From the NCBI GenBank assembly GCA_016795425.1, contig JAEUHG010000131.1, positions 62,001-126,000 on the forward strand: DNA of 64,000 nt, read 5' to 3'. The stretch's first letter is position 1, and every line of letters begins with the position of its first letter. Source of the DNA: Verrucomicrobiales bacterium (GTDB lineage Bacteria; Verrucomicrobiota; Verrucomicrobiia; Limisphaerales; CAIMTB01). The position numbers and the translations under genes were made by a program. Under the pieces are notes generated by a model, which had not been told where the DNA came from, ran no database searches, and worked only from the letters and a program-made list of their open reading frames with translations. This document shows positions 54,859 through 63,260 of this stretch, one piece after another.

Positions 54859-55506
54859 TCAACGCGATCCCTTTTTCGAAGGCGTCGCCAACACGGCCGG
54901 CCACCGGATTTCGTCCGCGACTTTCTTGATGACTCCGAACCAGTAGTTGCGAAATCCGAAGCCTCCTGCCTTACCCACCCTGCGTTCGGACGACAGTATC
55001 TCCCGACTGCCCAAGTCGAAGTAAACGACATACACCGCCCCATTGACCGTAGGTTTGATCAGTCGATCCACCACGAACACCAGGCCGACGCCCTCCTTGG
55101 CCGTGAGACGATAATCCCGCACCGCCGCCGCCAGATCCGCCGTCGTGATGTGCGACTTGTCGATCACATCGTCAACGCCGCCGAAGGGAATCACCTGCTT
55201 GGAGTTCGCCTTCGCGTTCACCTCGGGCAAACCCTGGAGATCCATGATGACCGGATGCCGCAATCGTTCCGAAAGCTTCTCCACACGTTCCTGCACAAAG
55301 AGCGCATTCCACGCCTCCAACATTCCGGGAAAAATCGCCACGGGATCTCGGAAATCGTTCGGTCCAATGAATCGCGTCATCGAATAATCAATGCCGACCC
55401 ACACCACCGGGCGGGCCTCGCGGGTGTCCGACGCGGCCTCAGACTCAAAGACCGCCGTTGAAGCGAGTAACAGCAGGATCCCCACCACCCTTGAAATGAC
55501 CTTCAT
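54859..55506 (-). CDS. Secreted hypothetical protein
   Basis: The 215-residue protein has a signal peptide (MKVISRVVGILLLLASTAVF). A mature alpha/beta domain follows with VWVGIDYSMTRFIGPNDF, AYDYRLT-like DYRLTAKEGVGLVFVVDRL and VYVVYFDLGSREIL. I do not recognise the family. It lies 32 bases before the ammonia-lyase gene on the same strand and may head this half of the cluster. Its promoter would fall in the divergent gap 55507-55886. Confidence 0.7.
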   Translation of the reverse strand: MKVISRVVGILLLLASTAVFESEAASDTREARPVVWVGIDYSMTRFIGPNDFRDPVAIFPGMLEAWNALFVQERVEKLSERLRHPVIMDLQGLPEVNAKANSKQVIPFGGVDDVIDKSHITTADLAAAVRDYRLTAKEGVGLVFVVDRLIKPTVNGAVYVVYFDLGSREILSSERRVGKAGGFGFRNYWFGVIKKVADEIRWPAVLATPSKKGSR

Positions 55507-55886
55507 ATGCGGTCCGATCAGCGTCTCAATCCGTGACAAAATCTGACAAGCCCTTTCTCCCCGCCCGCCCAACGTCATGCACCCGGGTTGGAACCTTGAC
55601 TTGAAATTCACCACACCTACTGTGCCGCCAGCCACGCCCGAACCGCCACCGGATCTGGGACTTCCTCGGTGTCACGCTCCCGATCCAATGCCGAAGCGGG
55701 CGCACGCCACGGATCCTCGTGTCTTTCCATGAACTGCTGGACCCGGCCCACCTCGTCGCAGCGCAACGAGGCCCACCTGACTGGACCCCTTTCCAATCCG
55801 GTGGACCCGGTCTCGCCGCGACGGGGCAATCCCGCCCTGGTTCATGGTCCCGATGCGTGTCCGGTTTCTGAAAAGCTCAACTTCCC
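55507..55886. other. Divergent intergenic region inside the aryl-polyene cluster
   Basis: This gap separates the minus-strand lyase side from the plus-strand DUF4410 gene. It must carry promoters for both. A 70-residue frame at 55617-55829 on the minus strand has an orderly sequence (FMERHEDPWRAPASAL) but no recognisable domain or ribosome-binding site; I do not annotate it. Confidence 0.35.
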
Positions 55887-56522
55887 ATGAATACCCAAAG
55901 AACTTCCCGCTCTCTCGTCGCCATGGTGCTCAGTCTCGCGTTGTCCTCGGCCTTCTTCACCCACTTGGCTGTGGCCGACGACAAGGAATCCAGTTCCAAG
56001 TCCAAAGCCAAGGAGAAGAAGGAATCCAAGGCTCACAAGGACCGCGCTTACGCCGCCGATCCGCCGACGGTGAAGTTCGGTGAATTCAAGTCGGCTGAAA
56101 TCAAGGCCACCAGTCTCTCACCCAAACACGCCAAAAGTAAGGGCAACCAGGAATCCGCGCGCAAAATCGACGAGATGCTGCTGAGCGGCCTCAAGGCCCA
56201 CTGGCCCAATATCACCGTCATCCCCGCCGGCGGAGAGTTCTCCAAGAACGCCGAACGCACGCTCCAGATCACGCCCATGATCGAGGACATCCGTTTGGTG
56301 GGAGTCGGGACCCGAATCATGATCGGCGTCATGGCGGGCGGTTCCGATATCGTCATGCACGTCGACTTCCGCGACAGCTCCACCGGCCAGATCATTGGTC
56401 ATCCCGACTTCTGGAAGGGCAACAACGCATGGTCGGGAGGCGTTTCCTGGGGAGCCACCGACAATCAAATCCGCGATGCCGTTGTCGGCCAGATCCTCCA
56501 GTACACGAGCGCGAACAAATAG
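55887..56522 (+). CDS. Secreted DUF4410-like protein
   Basis: The 211-residue protein has a signal peptide (LVAMVLSLALSSAFFTHLAVA), a Lys/Ser-rich spacer and then a domain with RKIDEMLLSGL, ITPMIEDIRLVGVGTRIMIGVMAGGSDIVMHVDFRDSSTGQIIG, the pattern of DUF4410 lipoprotein-like domains. It is the only plus-strand gene inside the cluster, with no coupling. Its function is unknown; it may or may not belong to the pathway. Confidence 0.78.
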   Translation: MNTQRTSRSLVAMVLSLALSSAFFTHLAVADDKESSSKSKAKEKKESKAHKDRAYAADPPTVKFGEFKSAEIKATSLSPKHAKSKGNQESARKIDEMLLSGLKAHWPNITVIPAGGEFSKNAERTLQITPMIEDIRLVGVGTRIMIGVMAGGSDIVMHVDFRDSSTGQIIGHPDFWKGNNAWSGGVSWGATDNQIRDAVVGQILQYTSANK

Positions 56523-56535
56523 TCCGCCGCGAAGC

Positions 56536-59500
56536 TCAGTCGTCTGCCATCTCCAGGATGAACAGCCGGTTGGATCCGAGCCCCATGTGCTCGCATCGCT
56601 GGACCCGGTCAAATCCCGCCTCGCGGAACAACTCGAGATGGCCCTGCTCCGTCTCGAAATGAAGCCCCTCGCGCGTCCGATGCCGTCCGGTCCCCACGGC
56701 GATCATCTCCAGCGCGGCGGTGACCCGGTGGGCGCCTGACTCCGACCGACAGGCGTCCCTCACCAACACCCGCCCGCCCGGTGCCAACGACCGTCGCGCT
56801 GCGCGCAACAGTTCCAGTTTCGCCGGACGCGTGAGGTAATGGAGAACGTCAAAGAGCAACACCGCGTCGGATTCCGGAAAATCGGAATTGCCCATGAGAT
56901 CGCCGTGCTCGAACCGGACGCGCGCGTTTCCTCGCGCGGAGGCCCGAGCGACCTGCAACTTTACCGCGTCATGGTCGATGCCGAGAGCCGTGCGATCGCC
57001 ATGCTCCAATGTCAGCCAATGGGCCATCACCCCATATCCGCAGCCGAGATCCAGAATGCGTGCCGCTGACGGAATCCATTCGTCCATTCGACGAAACATC
57101 GGGTCCATCCGCATCTTCCAGTACACGAACTGAGTCACCCAGGGCCCCTGCCAATCATAGAGTCGGCGAACCCGCTCCGACCGTGTCCCGCCTCGCATCG
57201 ACCTCCTCGGCTCGCGCCGCACCAGCGCTTCCATGCCGGTCGGCACCAGGAACAACGTCGCAAGCAGACTGAAACTGATGCCCATGACAGCTGTGCAACC
57301 CACCGAAAACAGGGCTGGATGCCGCGCCAGGATCAAGACTCCGACCCCTACCAACGTGGTCAGTGCACACAGTGTCACTGCGCCGCCGGTCGATGCCGCC
57401 CGTTCCTCCTTCCCCCGCATTGGTTCCAATGCTGCCAACACCAGAAACAGACTGTAGTCACCACCCACGCCGATCACGAACACCACGAAAATGAAATTCG
57501 CCATGTCGATGGGAATGCCCGCCCAACCTTGAACCCCCAGCGTCCACAGGATGCCGATGAGCAGGGGGAGCAGGGTGATTCCCACCAGGACCACACGCCC
57601 CAGAAGCAAAAACAACAGCACGGCGTTCAACAAACCCGTCCACAGCGCAAATCGGGGAAGCGCGCTCGAGGCAACCCGCGAGAGTTCCTCCGCCATGGCC
57701 GCCCGGTTCGCTACACGCGCGTCCGGAACCTCCCGCCGAATGGCCTCCCGAACGGCACCGAGCATCGCCAGGTCCGGCACCTTCACCGGCGTACTCAGGT
57801 ACGTCCTTCCTCCGTCCTCCTTCCAATAGTCCGCCACCAAATGTTCCATCGCCTCGGGTACCCCCGCCCACGGCTGGATCTCCTGCGGTCCGGCGCGCAA
57901 CCGATCGAGGAACGGACGAAAGGCATCCGCTCGAAAACCCAGTCGAGCCCCGGCCCTCGACAATCCTTCATGCACGGCGTCCAGACGTTCCTTCGTCCAG
58001 AACTCGCTCCAGGCCTGGCGATGTTCGGAGCGTGTTGCCGCCGAAGGCACCAAGGATGCCACGGAAGAGTAGGTCTCCACTCGGCCTTCGCCCGACAATC
58101 GCCGCAGCACAGCCTCCACCCGCTCGTACTTCCGTAATGCCTCCTCGGCAGTGCTGCCATCCACCACCACCAAGGTCAGTGACAGCGCCTGGCCCCAGAT
58201 CCTGCGTATCAACTCCTCATCCTCCTGGGTTTCGCGCTTCACTCCATTCAGGCGCTGAAGATCGCCGTCAAATCGCAACCGGACCACGCCCACGACGCAC
58301 AGGGCACTCCATCCGGCGATCACCGGCAGGATCCACTTCCAGTAGCGGCCCCGCCACTGGAACAACCGTTCCATGAACGCCGTCAGGGGCAGCCGCGGAT
58401 CGATGGCGGCACCGCCGGATTTTCTCCCCACCGGCACCAGAATCGGTAGCCACACGATCGTCAACAGGGCCGCCAACATCACTCCGATCGAACCAAAAGC
58501 CCCCAGGTGCCGATGCCCCATCACCGGTGACATCAACATCACCAGAAAGGCGACGCTCGAAGTGAGGGAACCGAACAGGATCGCGGGAATGAGTTGCCCC
58601 ACCGCGCGCGCAAAGGACGCGCGGTCGCGCAGGGGCGCATCGTCACTTTCGTACAGCACATAGCTCCCGTAATCCACGGTCACTCCGGCCAATATGCTCC
58701 CGCACCCCAGCGCCACCGCCGAAACCGTGTCCGCCACCCCATGCATCGCCACCATCGCCCCCATGATTCCCAGCGCGGTCGGCGCCAGACTCAGCGGCGC
58801 CAGCCAGCGGCGCCTGAACGTGGACATCACCAACAGCGCAATCAGGCCCGTTGACACCGCGCTCGTGACGGCGATGTCTCTGCGAATCAATTCGGCGTTG
58901 TCGACGGAAGCGCGATGCGCCCCAGTTACGGCGACGCGCACCCGGCCCTCTGGAAAGGCGCGCTCCACCTCTCGCGCCGCCGACAGGACCTGATCCAGCA
59001 ACACCGCCCCTTTTCCGACTTCCGAAGAGCGAAAGAGCGGCGCGGCACTCACGAGGACATGGCGGCCGTCGGAACTCGTGATTCGGCCTTCCACGATGCG
59101 AGCATCGCCAAATCCCGCCTGCAGGGACCGCAGACGTTCCGCCACCAGGTTTCCCAATCCCACCGGGTCACTCGCGGCCACTTCCTTCAGCACCATTCCC
59201 TGGGGTTGAGACATCGCCTGCTTCAGCCAGACCAGACGTTCCTCGATAGCCGCCGCGCTCAAGCGGGTTTCGGTGGCGCGCAAGGCCCCCGCATCCATCA
59301 GCTCCGGCAACCGCCGCTGCAATTCCTCATACACTTCCCTCCAGTCCGCGGTATCGAAGGTATCCCGGACGTCTTCCAGGCCGGGCATCGCCCGTAATGC
59401 GGCGGACATGCGGTCGGCCGCCTCCGCCAGCATCTGCGGATTCGCCTCCGCCGTGCCGATGTCGACGAACAAACGGTCAGCCTGGCGGGCATGTCGGAAT

Positions 59501-59679
59501 GCCCCCACCTGCTCGGCGATGGACGGATTCGACATCGGCAGCATCGCGGTGAAATCGTCGTCGATCGGAAGTCGGCTGGCCGCGAAGACCGCGGCGACGA
59601 TGCCCAACGCCGTGAGCAGAAGGACCGCGAAACGGTGACGCGCCAGCCAAAGATGCAGTCTGACGTAGGACTCAACCAT
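56536..59679 (-). CDS. MMPL/RND-type exporter fused to a SAM methyltransferase
   Basis: The 1047-residue protein has an RND/MMPL organisation: two six-helix halves, each preceded by a large periplasmic loop (first helix FAVLLLTALGIVAAVFA; FVVFVIGVGGDYSLFLVLA in the second half). From about residue 835 the chain continues as a class I methyltransferase with ILDLGCGYG at 875-883 and an RRSLAPGGRVLVRD strand. MMPL exporters in aryl-polyene clusters move the lipid-linked product out of the inner membrane. Fusion to a methyltransferase is unusual. Start ATG 59679 overlaps the upstream gene by 8 bases. Confidence 0.9.
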   Translation of the reverse strand: MVESYVRLHLWLARHRFAVLLLTALGIVAAVFAASRLPIDDDFTAMLPMSNPSIAEQVGAFRHARQADRLFVDIGTAEANPQMLAEAADRMSAALRAMPGLEDVRDTFDTADWREVYEELQRRLPELMDAGALRATETRLSAAAIEERLVWLKQAMSQPQGMVLKEVAASDPVGLGNLVAERLRSLQAGFGDARIVEGRITSSDGRHVLVSAAPLFRSSEVGKGAVLLDQVLSAAREVERAFPEGRVRVAVTGAHRASVDNAELIRRDIAVTSAVSTGLIALLVMSTFRRRWLAPLSLAPTALGIMGAMVAMHGVADTVSAVALGCGSILAGVTVDYGSYVLYESDDAPLRDRASFARAVGQLIPAILFGSLTSSVAFLVMLMSPVMGHRHLGAFGSIGVMLAALLTIVWLPILVPVGRKSGGAAIDPRLPLTAFMERLFQWRGRYWKWILPVIAGWSALCVVGVVRLRFDGDLQRLNGVKRETQEDEELIRRIWGQALSLTLVVVDGSTAEEALRKYERVEAVLRRLSGEGRVETYSSVASLVPSAATRSEHRQAWSEFWTKERLDAVHEGLSRAGARLGFRADAFRPFLDRLRAGPQEIQPWAGVPEAMEHLVADYWKEDGGRTYLSTPVKVPDLAMLGAVREAIRREVPDARVANRAAMAEELSRVASSALPRFALWTGLLNAVLLFLLLGRVVLVGITLLPLLIGILWTLGVQGWAGIPIDMANFIFVVFVIGVGGDYSLFLVLAALEPMRGKEERAASTGGAVTLCALTTLVGVGVLILARHPALFSVGCTAVMGISFSLLATLFLVPTGMEALVRREPRRSMRGGTRSERVRRLYDWQGPWVTQFVYWKMRMDPMFRRMDEWIPSAARILDLGCGYGVMAHWLTLEHGDRTALGIDHDAVKLQVARASARGNARVRFEHGDLMGNSDFPESDAVLLFDVLHYLTRPAKLELLRAARRSLAPGGRVLVRDACRSESGAHRVTAALEMIAVGTGRHRTREGLHFETEQGHLELFREAGFDRVQRCEHMGLGSNRLFILEMADD

Positions 59680-60886
59680 TTCGCGGAATCGTCGCGGGCT
59701 GCCGGATCCATCGATGCATGGCCCAGACTGCGGAGCCTCCCAGCGTTCCTACGATCGTCGCCAGCAGGAAGCTCCCGAAGAACCATTCCATCGCATACTT
59801 CGGAATCTGCGTTCGCACCGCGGCAGGCGACACGTCGATCCATCCGCCGGTGAAAACCCAGTGCCCGAGCACCAGCCCGGCTGCGAGGATAAAGGGCGCC
59901 GCCAGCGGAAAGGAAATATTGCTGGAGGCCACCGCGATCGCTTTGTTGACGCGCAGCCGGTGGGCCAAAGCCGCTGCCGCCACCATCTGGAAGCCCCAGA
60001 TCGGCGCGATACCGCAGAACAATCCCACCCCCACCGCCACCCCAAGGCGCTCCGCCGTGTCCGTGTGTTCGGACAACAGGTGACCCACGATGGTCCGGAT
60101 CCGACGGCGCCGCGGAAGTCGATCCAGTTCCCCCGTCGCCGTCATCCGCCGCAGCAGCGCCGGCACGCAAAACGCCTGCATCGACAGCCGCGAATGCAGC
60201 ACCGAGATCTGCCACATGTCGCGTCCCGGTCTGAAATGAGACAACCGCGAAGTCGGCGCCGCATAATCCGACGAAACCGGCTGCGCCAGGATGGGGACTC
60301 CCGCCCAGGCGGCCTTGACCATGACCTCCAGCTCGTACGCATAGCGAACCGCCCGAACTCGCAATCCCATGACCGCCGCCAACGGATAACAACGGTATCC
60401 GCATTGGGTGTCGGTCAAAGGCACGCCGGTCTCTTGTCGAAACCAAAATGTCGATAATCCATTCGAGAACCGCCGCGCCCAGGGCGCCCGCTCCTTCACG
60501 AGGTCCCGCACACCGACGATCAGCGCTTCGGGATGGCGTTCGCACAAGGCGATGAACGCGGGCAACTCCTCGGGCGCGTGCTGTCCATCGGCATCGAGGG
60601 TGATGGCATGCGTGAAACCCTCTCGCAGGGCGGCCTGGAAGCCGGTCCTCAGCGCCGCTGCCTTTCCTTGGTTGACCGCATGGGTCTCCACCCACACCGG
60701 CATCCCTTCCGCCGCCGACTCCGTTCGTTCCCGCTCCACCTCCGCCCCGGTTGCATCCGTCGAACCGTCATCCACCACCAGCACCGGCAGCCGTTTTCGT
60801 GCGCCACGAATCACCCGGGACACCGTCAGACCGTGGTTGTAGACCGGCACCAGGACACACATTCGCGGCGTAACCCCGGTGTTCAT
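59672..60886 (-). CDS. GT2 glycosyltransferase fused to a DUF2062 membrane domain
   Basis: The 404-residue protein opens with MNTGVTPRMCVLVPVYNHG, a GT-A glycosyltransferase. It has VVDDGS and DADGQH motifs and a polyprenyl-phosphate-mannose-synthase-like body. From about residue 260 a DUF2062 domain follows with several hydrophobic segments (LGVAVGVGLFCGIAPIWGFQMVAAAALA). It probably adds a sugar at the membrane. Its start overlaps the ligase stop (ATGA at 60883-60886); longer upstream frames are shadows of the ligase. Confidence 0.9.
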   Translation of the reverse strand: MNTGVTPRMCVLVPVYNHGLTVSRVIRGARKRLPVLVVDDGSTDATGAEVERERTESAAEGMPVWVETHAVNQGKAAALRTGFQAALREGFTHAITLDADGQHAPEELPAFIALCERHPEALIVGVRDLVKERAPWARRFSNGLSTFWFRQETGVPLTDTQCGYRCYPLAAVMGLRVRAVRYAYELEVMVKAAWAGVPILAQPVSSDYAAPTSRLSHFRPGRDMWQISVLHSRLSMQAFCVPALLRRMTATGELDRLPRRRRIRTIVGHLLSEHTDTAERLGVAVGVGLFCGIAPIWGFQMVAAAALAHRLRVNKAIAVASSNISFPLAAPFILAAGLVLGHWVFTGGWIDVSPAAVRTQIPKYAMEWFFGSFLLATIVGTLGGSAVWAMHRWIRQPATIPRNG

Positions 60887-62178
60887 GCGAGGCGAAGATC
60901 GACAAAATAGCGCCGCTTCCGCGCCCCTTCCGGGAACTGCAACGACTCCACCTCGGAGTCCGTTGCCTGGGAAAGCAGGGGGGCGACCTTCGCCTCGCCG
61001 CGAAATCGCTCCGTCAGTTCGCGCCGCACCCGGGCAGGATCCCCACGAAACGTCAGTCTCACTTCCACACGGTCGGACAAGGGACCGTCGCGATGAGCCA
61101 CGATGGCGTATCGCCCCACCCCCTCGGTCGAATCCAGGATCGACTTCAAGGTGGACGGGAACAGTGTGACACCCTTGAACTTCAGCTTTTGCGATTTGCG
61201 ACCGACGATCGGCCCCACCCTCGGCGTTACCCGGCCACAGGCGCATCGCCCGTGAAACATCGCCGCGCAATCCCCCGTCCGGTAACGGATCAACGGCATC
61301 GCCTCGACCCCGAACGTGGTCGCCGTCAATTCCCCAACCTCTCCGTCCGCCACCGGCATTCCCTTCTCATCGACGGCTTCCAGATGGAGCAGTTGGGGAT
61401 GCAAATGCGAGCCGATCCCGGCCTCGCACTCGCAGAGAGACGACGCCAGTTCGGTCACACCGTAGCTCGAAGCCACCCGTACAACGCCTCCCGCCGCGAG
61501 GGTCCGACCCACATCGTTCAACGCGAACCCCGATTCCCGCACCGGTTCGCCGATGCACACCGCGAGACGCACCTTCAGCTTCGAAGTTCCTTCCGCCGAT
61601 GCCGCCGCCCGTTGCCATGCCTGAGCCAGAAACGATGGCACTCCGACCACCGCGGTGGCCCCCAATCGTCCCACCATGTCGAGACACATGGCGGGCGTCG
61701 ACGGTCCGACCCGGGCCACCGACGCGCCCAATCGACGCAATCCAAGGAAATAGGCCATACCGGCCATGCAGCAGCGATCCAAGGTCACCGCGAGAATGAC
61801 CGTGTCCGAGGGGGTCACGCCGGCACATCGAAACGACAGCAGTTCATTCGCCGCCAACCGCTCGAGATCGGCCTCCGTCAGACGCCAGATCAAGGGCTGG
61901 CCGGTGGATCCGCTGGTGGTCACCACATCCACCACCCGACGTTCGGGCACGCATAACAGACCCCTTCCTTCCTCCGAAAGAACCCGCTTGTCCAACGTCG
62001 GTAACCGGTGGCGCTGCTCCAGTCCCAGTCGACTCCTCGGAGGTACTCCACAGCGGTCCCACCACTCACGATAGAACGGTGAGTGCCGGCGAACATAGGC
62101 CACGGTCTCGCGCCACGCCTCGCGTTGCATCGCGACCATCTCGGTCGCCGACAGGGTGGCCTCGTCGCGCACCTGCAT
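60883..62178 (-). CDS. AMP-forming aryl/acyl-acid ligase
   Basis: The 431-residue protein is an ANL-superfamily adenylating enzyme of phenylacetate-CoA-ligase type. The nucleotide loop is TTSGSTGQPLIW; SSYGVTELA and RYRTGD follow; the C-terminal domain ends with a Lys-bearing segment. It should activate the aryl starter acid (for example coumarate) for loading on CoA or ACP. AAGGA lies nine bases before ATG 62178, which I prefer; an ATG at 62208 would overlap the methyltransferase stop. It is followed immediately by the GT2-DUF2062 gene. Confidence 0.9.
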   Translation of the reverse strand: MQVRDEATLSATEMVAMQREAWRETVAYVRRHSPFYREWWDRCGVPPRSRLGLEQRHRLPTLDKRVLSEEGRGLLCVPERRVVDVVTTSGSTGQPLIWRLTEADLERLAANELLSFRCAGVTPSDTVILAVTLDRCCMAGMAYFLGLRRLGASVARVGPSTPAMCLDMVGRLGATAVVGVPSFLAQAWQRAAASAEGTSKLKVRLAVCIGEPVRESGFALNDVGRTLAAGGVVRVASSYGVTELASSLCECEAGIGSHLHPQLLHLEAVDEKGMPVADGEVGELTATTFGVEAMPLIRYRTGDCAAMFHGRCACGRVTPRVGPIVGRKSQKLKFKGVTLFPSTLKSILDSTEGVGRYAIVAHRDGPLSDRVEVRLTFRGDPARVRRELTERFRGEAKVAPLLSQATDSEVESLQFPEGARKRRYFVDLRLA

Positions 62179-62192
62179 GGTGGTGGATTCCT

Positions 62193-63260
62193 TCAGCTCA
62201 CCCGGCATTTCTGCAGTGTGTGGTACTGCCCCACCTGGTCCCACTCCCGCTCAACCACCATGCCCGCGGCGGCCAGGCAACGGTGCAGGTCGGAAGAATG
62301 GTACATCTGGCTGTTCCCGTTCGCGATGCAGGTGAAGTAAAGCGAGGTCTGCTGCAGGCAAAACGCCGCGGTCCCGTTGGGTTGCCGGTCCCAGAACAGC
62401 TCCAGAATGTACATCGCCCCGCCGGGCGCCAAGGCCTGCCGCACTCGACGCAAGATCGAGACGATCTGGTCTTCGGAGAAACAGTCCAGGAACTGGCTCA
62501 TCCACACCACGTCCTGGTCGACCGGCAGCGCGGCCTGCGGATCCAGGAGATCGCACGCGTGCAACGACACCCGACCCGCCAATCCCCGACGATTCAGCGT
62601 TTCCCGGGCAAAGGCCAATTGCTGAGGCAAATCCACGATCGTGATGGCCACCTCGGAATCGTGAGCCGCGCAGAGCGACGCCCATTTGCCCGTGTTCCCA
62701 CCGATGTCCGTCAACCGACGCGGTCGATCGCCGAAGACCAGCGGGAGCGCCGCCGGAAACGCACGGTCGGAGTAATAATGGTCGAAGGCAAACCAGGATC
62801 GCTGCACCTGTTCCGGCAACGACGACAACGCCTCGTACACGGTCGACCAACCACCATGCGACTCCAAACCAACCGGACGCCCCTCGCGAACCGACCGGTC
62901 CAAATCGAATAGGCCCCGGTAACAAACGTCGTGGACGAAATCCATGTTCACCCGCGTCATGGGATCGCGGAGCATCACGATCCCCAACGGCGTCAGCGTG
63001 AAACGGCCCGACTCAATGTCGAACAGACCCGCGCCAAGGCCGGCTTCCATCAGGACTTTCGCGCCATAGCGCGGAAGCTGCGCCGACCGCGCCGCCTCCT
63101 CCACCGTCATCCCAGGTTTTCCTGCATTGCGCACACACTCCAGGATGCCGCTCTCGCGCAATACGCGGCATGCCTGAAACACGACGGGAGCAAAAGCGAT
63201 GCGCTGCGCCTCTGCCATGGCGGCGGCGGCATCTCGTGGTACCCGGCCCTGGGAGTTCAT
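62193..63260 (-). CDS. SAM-dependent O-methyltransferase (dimerising type)
   Basis: The 355-residue protein has an N-terminal winged-helix dimerisation region (VVFQACRVLRESGILECV), then a class I methyltransferase with DIGGNTGKW as SAM loop and a C-terminal SSDLHRCLAAAGM. This is the architecture of small-molecule O-methyltransferases and fits methylation of an aryl hydroxyl. The start at ATG 63260 overlaps the upstream gene's stop by ATGA. Confidence 0.88.
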   Translation of the reverse strand: MNSQGRVPRDAAAAMAEAQRIAFAPVVFQACRVLRESGILECVRNAGKPGMTVEEAARSAQLPRYGAKVLMEAGLGAGLFDIESGRFTLTPLGIVMLRDPMTRVNMDFVHDVCYRGLFDLDRSVREGRPVGLESHGGWSTVYEALSSLPEQVQRSWFAFDHYYSDRAFPAALPLVFGDRPRRLTDIGGNTGKWASLCAAHDSEVAITIVDLPQQLAFARETLNRRGLAGRVSLHACDLLDPQAALPVDQDVVWMSQFLDCFSEDQIVSILRRVRQALAPGGAMYILELFWDRQPNGTAAFCLQQTSLYFTCIANGNSQMYHSSDLHRCLAAAGMVVEREWDQVGQYHTLQKCRVS

